This document shows, one piece after another, positions 18,114 through 26,800 of a stretch of 64,000 bases of DNA. The translations under genes and the position numbers were made by a program. Source of the stretch: Elusimicrobiota bacterium (lineage in GTDB: Bacteria > Elusimicrobiota > Elusimicrobia > UBA1565 > UBA9628). The notes below the pieces were generated by a model. It worked only from the letters and a program-made list of their open reading frames with translations. It searched no databases and was not told the origin of the DNA. The stretch covers positions 220,155 to 284,154 of the forward strand of contig JACRDQ010000038.1 of the NCBI GenBank assembly GCA_016218545.1, read 5' to 3'. Every line of letters starts with the position of its first letter. The first letter of the stretch is position 1.

Positions 18114-19307
18114 ATGCCACGCCCCCGGACGCGCCGTTGCCTGGGTTCCGAGCGCTCCGTGCACGTCCTGGTCTTCAGGCTGCTCGATCCTCTGCGCATC
18201 GAGTCCTTGCACGGCAGCAGGGTCACGGACGCGGTCTACCACGACCTGACGCGGCGCTTTGAAGCCATCGCCAAGTCGGTCCTGCGGCGGCACCACCTGC
18301 TCGACGCTCCCTGGTCGCCCGAACTCGGGCTCTGGATGGTCCCTTTCCGCATGGAGACCTCGGAGTTGGGCATGGACGAGGCTGACCAGACCCACGCCAT
18401 CTCCCACGCCACCAGCGCCCTGGTGCGGGACATGCTCGACGCCGAGCTGGGGTCGGCCGCGGCCATGCACGTGGACTACCGCGTGGGCATCCTGCGCGAC
18501 GAGTCCGGCACGCCGGAGCCCGCGCGGCTCTTCGAGAAGCTCTCGGGCTCCATCTCGCGGCTCGACGGGATCATGGGCCAGCCCGCGGTCTCCCGGGAGA
18601 CCTTCAGGGACATCCTCACCGGGCCCAACATCGACTTCCACCTTCAGTCCGTCATCTCCCTCTCGGACATGAGGACCGTGGGCTTCGAGGCCCTGGCCCG
18701 CGGCCCGGTCGGCGGCCCGGTGGAGCGGCCGGACAAGCTCTTCGCCGCGGCCGCGCACTACGGCCTGCGCCGCGAGCTCGACCTGGCCTGCGTCTCGGCC
18801 GCGCTCGGCCGGGCCCACCGCCTGCCCGAGCCCTACTGGCTCTCGGTCAACCTCGGCCCGGACATCCTCGACGCCACGCTCCTACGCAAGCTCATCCCCG
18901 AGCCGCGCGCCTTCAGGCGCCGGGTCTTCGAGATCACCGAGCACCTCCCCATCGCCGAGCCCCGGGAGTTCGCGGCCAGGACCAACCCCCTGCGGCGCCA
19001 GGGCGCCCTGGTCGCGCTCGACGACGCGGGCTGCGGGTTCCTCAACATGTCCATGGTGACGGACCTCTCCCCGAACATCGTCAAGCTCTGCATCACCATC
19101 ATCCGCCGCCTCGACGGCAGGTCCTCCATCGTCGGCGCGGTGCGCCACACGGTGGAGCGCATCCGCGCCGCGGGCGCCATCCCCCTGGCCGAAGGCGTGG
19201 AGACCGCAGAGCAGCTCCGCCTGGTCAAGGAATGCGGCTTCGAGCTGGCCCAGGGCTGGATCTTCGGCAAGCCCAAGCCCGTCCGGGACGTCCTCTCCGC
19301 GCTCTAA
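18114..19307 (+). CDS. EAL-domain c-di-GMP phosphodiesterase
   Basis: The C-terminal half (residues about 165-397) is an EAL domain, which hydrolyses cyclic di-GMP. All positions usually needed can be found: E192-A-L, N246 (SVNL), E273 (EITEH), D303-D304 (ALDDAGCG), K324 (IVKL), E360 (AEGVET) and Q380 (QGWIFGKP), so it is probably active. The first 160 residues look like a degenerate nucleotide-cyclase-type fold but have no GGDEF motif, no membrane segment and no recognised sensor. The stop is 4 bases from the convergent PilT-like gene, whose pilus function c-di-GMP often controls. Confidence 0.85.
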   Translation: MPRPRTRRCLGSERSVHVLVFRLLDPLRIESLHGSRVTDAVYHDLTRRFEAIAKSVLRRHHLLDAPWSPELGLWMVPFRMETSELGMDEADQTHAISHATSALVRDMLDAELGSAAAMHVDYRVGILRDESGTPEPARLFEKLSGSISRLDGIMGQPAVSRETFRDILTGPNIDFHLQSVISLSDMRTVGFEALARGPVGGPVERPDKLFAAAAHYGLRRELDLACVSAALGRAHRLPEPYWLSVNLGPDILDATLLRKLIPEPRAFRRRVFEITEHLPIAEPREFAARTNPLRRQGALVALDDAGCGFLNMSMVTDLSPNIVKLCITIIRRLDGRSSIVGAVRHTVERIRAAGAIPLAEGVETAEQLRLVKECGFELAQGWIFGKPKPVRDVLSAL

Positions 19308-19311
19308 GAGC

Positions 19312-20379
19312 CTACTTCAGCGCCGACATCGCGGCCGCCAGGTCGTCGGGCCGGTGGCACTTCATCAGGGCGGCTTCCGGGGTCACGAGCTTGTTGCGCA
19401 CCAGGCGCAGGATGGCCTTGTCCATGTTGATCATGCCCTGCTTGGACCCGGACTCGATGGCGGTGAAGAGCTGGGTGGTCTTCCCCTCCCTGATGGCGTT
19501 CTCGATGGTCGGGTTCATGATCATGATCTCCCGCGCGGCCACGCGGCCCTTGCCGTCCGCCCGCGGGAGCAGGAGCTGGGAGACCGAGGCCTTGAGCTGA
19601 GCGGCGAGCCTGAGCTGGACGCCCCGGTGCTGCTCGACCGGGAACATGTTCACGATCCGCTCGACCGTGTGCATGGTATCCGTGGTCGGCAGGCTCCCGA
19701 AGACCAGGGGCCCCGACTCGGCGATGTGGAGGGCCGCCTCGGCGGTCTCCATGTCGCGGATCTCGCCGATCAGCACGACGTCGGCGTTCTGCTTCATGAC
19801 GGACTTGAGCGCGGACGCGTAGGACTTGGCGTGGAGCCCCATCTCCCGCTGGCAGAAGAGCGAGTTCTTGGGCGCGAACCGGTACTCGATGAGGTCCTCG
19901 ATGGCCACGATGTGGGCGTCGCGCTTCTGGTTGATCTGCTCGACGATGCAGACCAGGGTGGTGGACTTGCCCGACCCGGCCGGGCCGGTCACGAGCACCA
20001 GGCCCCGGGTGAGGCCGGCGAGGTTGACCACGGCCTCGGGGAGGTCCAAGTCCTCGGGCCTGGGCACGGCCGACGGGATGGTGTGGAGCACGGCGTGCAA
20101 GCCGTTGAGCTGGGTGACCACGTTCATGCGGAAGCGCGCCACGTTCGGCAGGGTCAGGGTGCAGTCGAGCTCGAGGTTCTCCTGCAGGAGCCGGCGCTGC
20201 TCCTCGAAGAGGTTGGAGAGGATGAGCCTGGCGACCTCCTTGGCGTCGTTGACCCCGAAGCCCTGCAGGACGGCCAGAGCTCCCGCGTGGCGCACCATGG
20301 GAGGCTGTCCCGGCACGAGGAAGATGTCCGAGACCTTCTGGGTGGCTGCCGCCTTGAGGATGTCCGCTAGCTCTGACAT
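19312..20379 (-). CDS. PilT-like twitching-motility ATPase with altered His box
   Basis: The 355-residue protein has the PilT/PilU layout: an N-terminal SDI segment, Walker A GPAGSGKST (residues 132-140), Asp box AIEDLIEYRF (159-168) and Walker B VVLIGEIRD (201-209). These ATPases retract type IV pili at the inner membrane. In the His box, where PilT normally reads GHLVFGTLHT, this protein has P224 and P231 in place of both histidines. It may therefore be a PilU-like accessory or a retractor with altered catalysis. AAGGGAGG precedes the ATG. PilD, pilin and PilB are encoded at 55-64 kb. Confidence 0.85.
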   Translation of the reverse strand: MSELADILKAAATQKVSDIFLVPGQPPMVRHAGALAVLQGFGVNDAKEVARLILSNLFEEQRRLLQENLELDCTLTLPNVARFRMNVVTQLNGLHAVLHTIPSAVPRPEDLDLPEAVVNLAGLTRGLVLVTGPAGSGKSTTLVCIVEQINQKRDAHIVAIEDLIEYRFAPKNSLFCQREMGLHAKSYASALKSVMKQNADVVLIGEIRDMETAEAALHIAESGPLVFGSLPTTDTMHTVERIVNMFPVEQHRGVQLRLAAQLKASVSQLLLPRADGKGRVAAREIMIMNPTIENAIREGKTTQLFTAIESGSKQGMINMDKAILRLVRNKLVTPEAALMKCHRPDDLAAAMSALK

Positions 20380-20432
20380 GTGAGACCTCCCTTAAGAGCC
20401 AACATTACCGCTTTTGACCGGAGCAAATCAAA

Positions 20433-22289
20433 TTACTGCTTGGCAGGCTCGGAGGTCTTGGAGAGGACGGTGAAGGGAGAGGACTTGATCACCGCGTAGG
20501 GCGCCAGGGTGTAGGAGCGGTCCCCGTGGTCGAGCACCACGTAGTTGAGGTTCATGTCGATGACCGTGCCCGAGACGGCGCCGATCTCGACGCGGTCGCC
20601 GATGGTGAAGGGGTGGTTCATCAGGATCCAGAAGCCCTGGATGAGGTTGCCGATCACGTCCGCCGAGGCCCAGCCGAGCGCGATGGAGGACGCGCCCAGG
20701 GTCGTCATCAGGGCGGACCAGGTCAGGCCGAAGAAGCGCAGGGCCATGCTCCCGCTGACCAGGTAGACCAGGACCTGGACCCCGAGCTTGATGACCACCG
20801 TGCCTTGCGGGCTCCAGCCGCGGCTCTCAGCCAGGCGCCTGATGAAGCCCACCACGCCCTTCTCCAGGGCGCGGCCGGCCACCAGGGTCAGGGCTCCCTG
20901 GAAATAGGGCACGAAGGACGAGACCGACGCGAGGAACGCCATGCCGGGCATGAAGGCCAGGCCCACGGCTAGCCCGATGCCCGCCAAGGTCCACGCCGAG
21001 GAGGCCAGGACGCTCAGCTTGGGCTGCTCCCTGGCCAGGCGGTAGAGGTCGCTCCAGAGGTGCCGGCCGGAGCCTTGGCGGGACGCGGAGGTCCTGCGGG
21101 AGGAGTACTCCCCGAAGACCGTGACCGGCTTCTCCGAAAGCTGGGTGTAAGTCAGCATGGTGGTCCCGCCGTCGGTCCGCGAGAGCTCCATGTACCTGAG
21201 GTTCATGTCTTTGACCGTGTACGCGACCGTGCCGATGCGGATCCGGTCGCCGATGACGTAGGGCCTGGTGACGAGGATCTTGAGCCCTTCGAGGAAATTG
21301 CCGATGAACTCCTTGGCAGCCATGGTCATGGCCACGCCGCCGATGCCGAAGGTGGCCAGGAGCGCCGCGGTGCTGACACCCGCGGAATGCAGGGCCAGAG
21401 CCCCGCCCGCGGCCCAGACCACGACGCCGGCGGCCAGCCGCACCGCAAGCTGGGTGCCCGGGGTCCAGCCGGCCTTGCGAGCCAGGACCGTCACTCCGGC
21501 GCGCACGAGCCTGTTGACCGCGAAGGTAGCGGCGAAGATGCCGCCTGCCGCCACGTAGGGCGCGGCCTTGACCCAGAACGCGGGGGTCCACACGGGCAGG
21601 GACCAGCGCGCGGCCCCGTACACGGCTGCCAGGCCGGCCGGCAGGGCCGCTGCCTTGAGGAAGGAGGTCTTCTTGGCGGGCTGGGGAGTCGCCGGAGCAG
21701 GAGGAGCGTCTTGCTTGGCGGCAGCCTGCGAGGCGCCTGAGGGCGCCAAGCCCGAGGGACTGAGCTCGGAAGAAGGCTCAGCCTCGGCCAGGACCTCGGG
21801 CCCGGCCGAAGGCGAAGCTGACCAGAACCGGTCCCAGCGCGTCCTGGAGCCTGAAGGCTCGGTCTCCTGCTGAGTCCCCAGCTTGGCTTCCTCGGAAAGC
21901 ACGGCCTGGACGGCGTCCAAGCTCGCAGGCCTGGCATGCAGGGCCTCAGGCGCCGCTGCCTTTCCAGGGAGCCCGGCAGAGACCTCGAGAGCGATTGCAG
22001 GCGCCAGGGAGGCGAAGGCCTGGACCTGCGACTCGACCACAGGGAGGTCCAAGCTGCCCGGAGTCACCGAGGGCAAGGACGGTGAAGCGGAGAAGCCGGA
22101 GAGGCTGTTGAGGGATGAGGCGCTCCCGCGCTCCAGGCCCAGGGTCCCGAGATTGAAGCCTCCTTGGCCTGACACCGGGGTCTGGACCCTGCTGGACACC
22201 ATATTGGCCGCAAGAGTCCAGCCAGGGGTCCCGAGGAGCAGGCTCAAGACCATCGCCAGACAGAGCATGGAGCGGCCGGCCTCAGCCAT
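20433..22289 (-). CDS. Exported protein with two MscS-type channel units
   Basis: The 618-residue protein begins with a signal-like segment (LCLAMVLSLLLGTPGWTLA), then a long Ala/Ser/Pro-rich region to about 200, then two homologous membrane units. Each has hydrophobic helices followed by an MscS pore-helix/beta-domain stretch: residues about 314-395 (FGIGGVAMTMAAKEFIGNFL, YVIGDRIRIG, VKDMNLRYMEL) and about 530-608 (LGASSIALGWASADVIGNLI, FTIGDRVEIG, VIDMNLNYVVL). MscS channels open under membrane tension and normally have one unit per subunit. The internal duplication is unusual. A TATCAT box 6 bases before the ATG suggests a leaderless start. Confidence 0.8.
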   Translation of the reverse strand: MAEAGRSMLCLAMVLSLLLGTPGWTLAANMVSSRVQTPVSGQGGFNLGTLGLERGSASSLNSLSGFSASPSLPSVTPGSLDLPVVESQVQAFASLAPAIALEVSAGLPGKAAAPEALHARPASLDAVQAVLSEEAKLGTQQETEPSGSRTRWDRFWSASPSAGPEVLAEAEPSSELSPSGLAPSGASQAAAKQDAPPAPATPQPAKKTSFLKAAALPAGLAAVYGAARWSLPVWTPAFWVKAAPYVAAGGIFAATFAVNRLVRAGVTVLARKAGWTPGTQLAVRLAAGVVVWAAGGALALHSAGVSTAALLATFGIGGVAMTMAAKEFIGNFLEGLKILVTRPYVIGDRIRIGTVAYTVKDMNLRYMELSRTDGGTTMLTYTQLSEKPVTVFGEYSSRRTSASRQGSGRHLWSDLYRLAREQPKLSVLASSAWTLAGIGLAVGLAFMPGMAFLASVSSFVPYFQGALTLVAGRALEKGVVGFIRRLAESRGWSPQGTVVIKLGVQVLVYLVSGSMALRFFGLTWSALMTTLGASSIALGWASADVIGNLIQGFWILMNHPFTIGDRVEIGAVSGTVIDMNLNYVVLDHGDRSYTLAPYAVIKSSPFTVLSKTSEPAKQ

Positions 22290-22295
22290 GGGGAG

Positions 22296-22301
22296 ATGAT
22301 A
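22296..22301 (-). promoter_or_regulatory. -10 box directly upstream of MscS-like gene
   Basis: TATCAT on the minus strand ends 6 bases before the ATG at 22289, so transcription would start at or next to the start codon. Confidence 0.45.
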
Positions 22302-22360
22302 TCACGCCTCCCTCCTCGGCCGTGCCGGTCCAAAGACCCAAGAAAGGCCTGGTTTTAGGC

Positions 22361-24832
22361 CTAAGAGGCTCTGGGACCCGCAGCCTTGCCGGACCTGCCT
22401 GCAGGCTCCGGATCGAGCCCCTCGCGCAGTCTCTCAGCGGCAGCCTCGGCGATCATGGCGACCCAGGTCCGCGGCGATTTCTCCGCGAGCTTTTTGAGAG
22501 CCGCAGGGCACCGGTCGTCCTTGAGCGCTTCAAGGGCCTTCACCGCTGCGAAGACCACGACGCGGTTGGAGTCCCAGAGCATCCTCTCGAGGAGCTCGAA
22601 GACCCCCTCCTCCCCGAATCCGAGCCTGCCGAGCCAGTCCGCGGCTTCCAGGCGCACGGGCGTGGGCTGGTCCGGCATAGAGAGCCTCTTGAGCCTGGCC
22701 AGGGCCTTGGTCCCCTGCAAGCTCGCCAAGGCCGTGACCCCGGACCTGCGGATGACCTCGCCCCAGGAATCCTCGGAAAGCGCCTTGAGCGCCAGGGGCA
22801 GGGCCTGCATGGCGCCTAGCTTGCCCAAGCAGCGCAAGCTGGCGGTGCGCACGCGCAAGGCAGGGTCCTTCCTGGCCAGGCCCATGAGCAGGCTGATCGC
22901 GGCCTCTCCCGGGAACTCGGCCAAGGCCTCGGCCACGCCCCTGCGCGAGCGGTGGTCGGCGATCTTGAGGAGGCGCTGGAGGGCCTTGAAAGACTCCGAG
23001 GTCCCGACCCGGCCCAGGGCCTTGGCCAGCTCGTAGCGGCCGGCCCAGAACTTCTCGCGATGGAAGGCCGCCTCGATGAGGCTGACGCTCTCAGGCGTCT
23101 TCCACCGGCTGATCTGCCCGGCGGCTTCCACGCGGCCCATGATGTTGCGGTCGATCCTGAGCTGGCGCCGCCAGAACGAGGCGGGCTTTGAGAACTCGAG
23201 CTCCTTGAGCACCCAGTGGTCAGGGTCGATCCACGCGGCCGTCGGCTCTTCCGGGAGCTTGAACCGGAAGGAGCGCTCTCTCTCGTCTACGGTCTTCTTG
23301 AAGGTCTTCAAGACCCCGTCCGTCTCGAAGCGGAACTCGAGCGCGACGCTGAAGAGCCCTGACTTGCCGCTGGGCTTCTGCCTCTGCGTGATCCAGACCA
23401 CGGCCTCCTTCTTGGCCTGGTCCCATCTGTATGCCGCCCGGTACTCGGGGTGGCCGGCTCCGTAGACCCAGCGGTCCACCATGGGCCTGATGTTGCGGCC
23501 CGTGGCCTCCTCCACCGCCGCCACGAAGTCCGAGGTCTCCACGCACCGGTGCGAGAAGCGCTCCACGTAGTGCTTGACCGCGGCCCACCAGAGCTCGTCT
23601 CCGAGCCGGTAGCGGATGCCGTGCAGGACCCAGGCCGCCTTCTGGTAGAGGTGGCGGTCGAAGAGGCTCCAGGAGTGCTTGTAGACGTTGGTCACGATGG
23701 GGCGGCTGTACCTGGAGGAGTCCTCATCGAAGTAGGCCTGGGCTTCCAGGTGCATGTCGTAGTGGAACGCGTCCTCGCCCAGGGCATGGCCCTGGTAGAG
23801 CGGGTCGAAGTAGGAAGCGAAGCCCTCGTTGAGCCACCCGTGGGACCAGGAGCGGCAGGTCACGAGGTCGCCGAACCACTGGTGGGCCAGCTCGTGCGCC
23901 ACCAGGCCGTCGAAGTCCGTGTCCAGGGCGGCCCGCCGGTCCAGCAGGGCCATGTCCGTCTGCGTGGCGGCGCTGGTGTTCTCCATGCCGCCCCCGAACT
24001 CGTGCATCGCGACCTGGGCGTACTTGGGCCAGGGGTAGCGCACCCCGATCCTCTCCGAGAAGAAGCGGACCATGTCCGGGGTCTTGCCGAACCCGCGGCG
24101 GGCGTCGGCCTCCCTGCCGCGCTCGCAGTAGTACGTCACCGGGATGCCGTCCCACTCGTCGCGGAGCTCGGAGAACCGGCCCACGGCCAGGGTGACGAGG
24201 TAGAGGGAATGGGGCTGAGCCATGCGCCAGTGCCAGGTCCGGAGCCTGCGTCCCGGGACCCGGGCGGAGCTGACGAGCTCGCCGTTGGAGACGGCGGTGA
24301 AGTCCTCCGGGACCGTGGCCAGGACCTCGGTGGTGGCCTTCTCCGAAGGCACGTCGCGGCAAGGAAACCAGAAGCGCGAGTCGTCTGTCTGGCCCTGGCT
24401 CCAGACCTGGAGCGGCCGCCCCGGCTCGTCCTTGTCCGGGCCGATGAAAGTCAGGCCCGCGGCCGGGTCCTTGAGGCTGTAGGAGACCGAGACCGTGACG
24501 CGCTCGCCCCTGGGCACGGGCCTGGGCAGGAAGGCCCTCAGCACGCCCCGCTCGTGCGAGAAGCGCAGGCGGCTGCCTCCTCCGCTCTCAAGCCGCACCG
24601 CGGCCACCTTCATGCCCACGGCGTCGAGCCGGACCTCGCGGTCGCCTCCGCCCAGGGATTCCAGGGTCGCGGCGCAGGAGCCGAAAGCGGTCTTGCCCCG
24701 CACGTCGATAGAGAGCGCGATCCGAACGTGCCGGGTGGCGAAGCCCGCGTCCGGGTGGTACTGCGGGGTGCCGCCCGGGGCGAAGGCGCCCGCTGAGCGG
24801 GCGCAGATGAACGAGCGTCCTGATCCGTCCAT
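22361..24832 (-). CDS. M1-family zinc aminopeptidase with HEAT-repeat tail
   Basis: M1 aminopeptidases remove N-terminal residues from peptides. The 823-residue protein shows the substrate-binding motif GGMEN (281-285, GAMEN in most members) and the zinc site HELAH (313-317) with third ligand E336 (WLNEGFA). The remainder of the catalytic domain runs to about residue 530. The C-terminal part (about 560-810) consists of HEAT-like helical repeats. There is no signal peptide. The start is the ATG at 24832, preceded by GGAGG at 5-base spacing; the frame is open further upstream but there it overlaps the DHH gene in a different frame. It is the last gene of the nuo-cdaA-DHH transcription unit, 23 bases after the DHH stop. 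Confidence 0.88.
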   Translation of the reverse strand: MDGSGRSFICARSAGAFAPGGTPQYHPDAGFATRHVRIALSIDVRGKTAFGSCAATLESLGGGDREVRLDAVGMKVAAVRLESGGGSRLRFSHERGVLRAFLPRPVPRGERVTVSVSYSLKDPAAGLTFIGPDKDEPGRPLQVWSQGQTDDSRFWFPCRDVPSEKATTEVLATVPEDFTAVSNGELVSSARVPGRRLRTWHWRMAQPHSLYLVTLAVGRFSELRDEWDGIPVTYYCERGREADARRGFGKTPDMVRFFSERIGVRYPWPKYAQVAMHEFGGGMENTSAATQTDMALLDRRAALDTDFDGLVAHELAHQWFGDLVTCRSWSHGWLNEGFASYFDPLYQGHALGEDAFHYDMHLEAQAYFDEDSSRYSRPIVTNVYKHSWSLFDRHLYQKAAWVLHGIRYRLGDELWWAAVKHYVERFSHRCVETSDFVAAVEEATGRNIRPMVDRWVYGAGHPEYRAAYRWDQAKKEAVVWITQRQKPSGKSGLFSVALEFRFETDGVLKTFKKTVDERERSFRFKLPEEPTAAWIDPDHWVLKELEFSKPASFWRRQLRIDRNIMGRVEAAGQISRWKTPESVSLIEAAFHREKFWAGRYELAKALGRVGTSESFKALQRLLKIADHRSRRGVAEALAEFPGEAAISLLMGLARKDPALRVRTASLRCLGKLGAMQALPLALKALSEDSWGEVIRRSGVTALASLQGTKALARLKRLSMPDQPTPVRLEAADWLGRLGFGEEGVFELLERMLWDSNRVVVFAAVKALEALKDDRCPAALKKLAEKSPRTWVAMIAEAAAERLREGLDPEPAGRSGKAAGPRAS

Positions 24833-24855
24833 GGGAACCTCCGTGGGCTGTGGGG

Positions 24856-25923
24856 CTACGCGGTCTCGTCTCGGAACGGGTAGACCCGGGCGCCCGAGTC
24901 CTCGACGCCCTGCGCCTTGAGGAACTCGGCCACCACCTTCTCCTCGGCCTGCCTCCACTCGAACTCCGGGGCCTCGGGAGGCAGTTCCACGACCCCGCCC
25001 GCGATCATCTGGTGCCCCCCTCCCTTGCCCTTGCCGAGCAGGCGCCGCAGCAGCCTTCCCGCCTCCGCGTCCGGGTCGTTGGTGCGCAGGGACACGTGGA
25101 GCCGGTCCTTGAAGCGTCCGGTCACGATGGACCAGCGCATCTTCTCGTGGGTGAGGAGGGTGTCCGCGATCTGGGCGACCCGGTCCGGGGTCGTCAGGGG
25201 GCCGAGGTGCACGCCGATGATGTTCCTGGCGATGAAGGCGTGACGGATGCCGCGAGCGAGGATCGAGAAGAAGTCCGCGGGCCTCTTTGGGTAGGCGATG
25301 CGCCAGAGCTCCTTCATGTTCGCCTTGAGCCAGAAGGCCTGATAGACCTTCATGTCGCGCGAGGTGGCCTCCCGGCCGAGGTTCTGGGTCTCGGAGCCGA
25401 TGCCGTAGACCATGGCGGTCGCGATCTTCCTCGGCACGGGCACGCCGGAGGAGAGCAGGGCCTCGCCCAGGAGGGTGGTGGTGGCCCCCACGGCCTCGTC
25501 GATGATGGCGCACTCGGCCTCGGTGTTGGAGTGGCGCGGGTGGTGGTCCACGATGAGGTCGGGCCGCCGCCGGCGCGACGGGAAGCGGTTGTTCTTGAAG
25601 GCAGGCTGGGTGTCCACCAGCGCGATCCTCGGCCAGTCCGCGAGCTCTCCGGCCTTGACCGGGAAGGCCGGGATGGCCAGCTGCTCGGCCATCATCTTGT
25701 TCTCCCTGCGGCCGATGATGCCGCCGTAGACGATGCGGGTCTTGGCCCGGCAGAAGTGGCGCACCAGGTGCGCCAGGGCCCACGCGCTGGCCAGGGAATC
25801 CGGGTCCGGGTGGTCGTGCGTCATGATGAGCAGGGATTTCAGGCCCCGTCCCCGCTTCTGCAGCTCCCGGATGAGCTTGCGCGCGTGGAACGAGCCCTTC
25901 ACCGCGGCGCCGGTGGGAGGCAT
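24856..25923 (-). CDS. DHH-DHHA1 phosphoesterase (NrnA/c-di-AMP phosphodiesterase type)
   Basis: The 355-residue protein carries the DHH metal-site motifs THDHPDPDSLASA (residues 35-47), D104 (LVDTQ), VDHHPRHSN (125-133) and the DHHA1 glycine motif GGGHQMIAGG (301-310). Stand-alone DHH-DHHA1 proteins hydrolyse small nucleotide substrates: nanoRNA and pAp (NrnA type) or c-di-AMP and pApA (DhhP/Pde2 type). Sequence alone does not decide between them. It starts 4 bases after the stop of the diadenylate cyclase gene, which favours the c-di-AMP or pApA role. No membrane or GGDEF-like domain is present, unlike GdpP. Confidence 0.88.
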   Translation of the reverse strand: MPPTGAAVKGSFHARKLIRELQKRGRGLKSLLIMTHDHPDPDSLASAWALAHLVRHFCRAKTRIVYGGIIGRRENKMMAEQLAIPAFPVKAGELADWPRIALVDTQPAFKNNRFPSRRRRPDLIVDHHPRHSNTEAECAIIDEAVGATTTLLGEALLSSGVPVPRKIATAMVYGIGSETQNLGREATSRDMKVYQAFWLKANMKELWRIAYPKRPADFFSILARGIRHAFIARNIIGVHLGPLTTPDRVAQIADTLLTHEKMRWSIVTGRFKDRLHVSLRTNDPDAEAGRLLRRLLGKGKGGGHQMIAGGVVELPPEAPEFEWRQAEEKVVAEFLKAQGVEDSGARVYPFRDETA

Positions 25924-25927
25924 GGCG

Positions 25928-26800
25928 TCAGCCGAGTCCCACGAAGATCACCCACAGCAGGACCGCCACGGCCGCGGCGATGGCCTTCTCCGCCATGTTG
26001 CGGCTGAAGAAGTTCCTGAGGTGGTCCTGGGCGGTGCGCGGAGACCTGGACCGGAAGAAGCCCTCCAGCACGCCCTCGAGGGACTTGAGGTCCGCGGCCT
26101 TGCGGAGCTCGCCTCCGCGCGCGATGGAGATCGTGCCCTTCTCCTCGCTCACCACGATGCACAGGGCGTCGGACAGCTCCGAGAGCCCCAGGGCGGCGGT
26201 GTGGCGCGTCCCCAGGTGGGCGATCTTGCCGAACTCCTTGGACAGGGGAAGGTGCACGCCGAACTTGGTCACCCTCCCCTCCTCGATGAGGACGGCGCCG
26301 TCGTGGCCCAGGGAGTGGGAATCGAAGATGCTCTCGAGCAGGGCCTCGGAGAGCTCGCCGTTGAGCTCCCAGCCGCCCTCCGTGTGCCGGTCCAGGGGGT
26401 CCTTGCCCTTGAGCACGATGAGCGCGCCGATGCGGTCGCGCGCGAAGTCGCCCACGGACCGGACGATCATGGTCACGACCTTGGGATGGACCTCGTCCTG
26501 GCGGCGGCCGGAGAGGCTCCAGACCGCGAGCCGCTCGAACATGGCCCGGATCTCCTCCTGGAAGATGACGATGATGGCGATGATGAGGACCGCGAAGAAA
26601 CCCTGGAGGATCCAGGTCGTCAGGTAGAGCCCGGCGGCCCGGGCGAAGACGTAGACCGCGGCCAGGACCAGCAGGCCCATGGCCACGAACGCGGTCTTGG
26701 CGCGCTTGAACCAGATGAGGGTGCCGTAGACGAAGACGCCCACCATCAGCATGTCCGCGACGTCGGTGGGGTCGACCTTCTTGATGGGCGGCAGGTTCAT
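25928..26800 (-). CDS. cdaA: Diadenylate cyclase (CdaA type)
   Basis: The 290-residue protein has N-terminal membrane helices (residues about 15-85) and a cytoplasmic DAC domain that makes c-di-AMP from ATP. The DGA motif is at 167-169 (GHDGAVL). The second motif reads RHT at 199-201 (GTRHTAALGLSE) where most family members have RHR. A further hydrophobic segment at the very C-terminus (AEKAIAAAVAVLLWVIFVGL, 270-289) is absent from typical CdaA and resembles the N-terminal anchor of the usual partner CdaR/YbbR. The ATG overlaps the nuoI stop codon (ATGA), so the cyclase is translationally coupled to complex I. Confidence 0.9.
   Translation of the reverse strand: MNLPPIKKVDPTDVADMLMVGVFVYGTLIWFKRAKTAFVAMGLLVLAAVYVFARAAGLYLTTWILQGFFAVLIIAIIVIFQEEIRAMFERLAVWSLSGRRQDEVHPKVVTMIVRSVGDFARDRIGALIVLKGKDPLDRHTEGGWELNGELSEALLESIFDSHSLGHDGAVLIEEGRVTKFGVHLPLSKEFGKIAHLGTRHTAALGLSELSDALCIVVSEEKGTISIARGGELRKAADLKSLEGVLEGFFRSRSPRTAQDHLRNFFSRNMAEKAIAAAVAVLLWVIFVGLG

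Noticed and set aside
19354..20370. 338-codon plus-strand frame opposite the PilT-like gene
   Set aside because: It is a codon-bias shadow: His/Gly/Glu/Asp-rich without motifs, while the other strand has Walker and Asp boxes.
22345..22362. AGGCCT-N6-AGGCCT near the aminopeptidase stop as a terminator
   Set aside because: The stem is short, each arm is itself a palindrome and there is no convincing T tract, so it was not listed as a feature.
24833..25783. Long N-terminal extension of the M1 aminopeptidase frame
   Set aside because: It lies antiparallel in reading phase to the DHH gene on the same strand and has shadow composition; GGAGG precedes the ATG at 24832.
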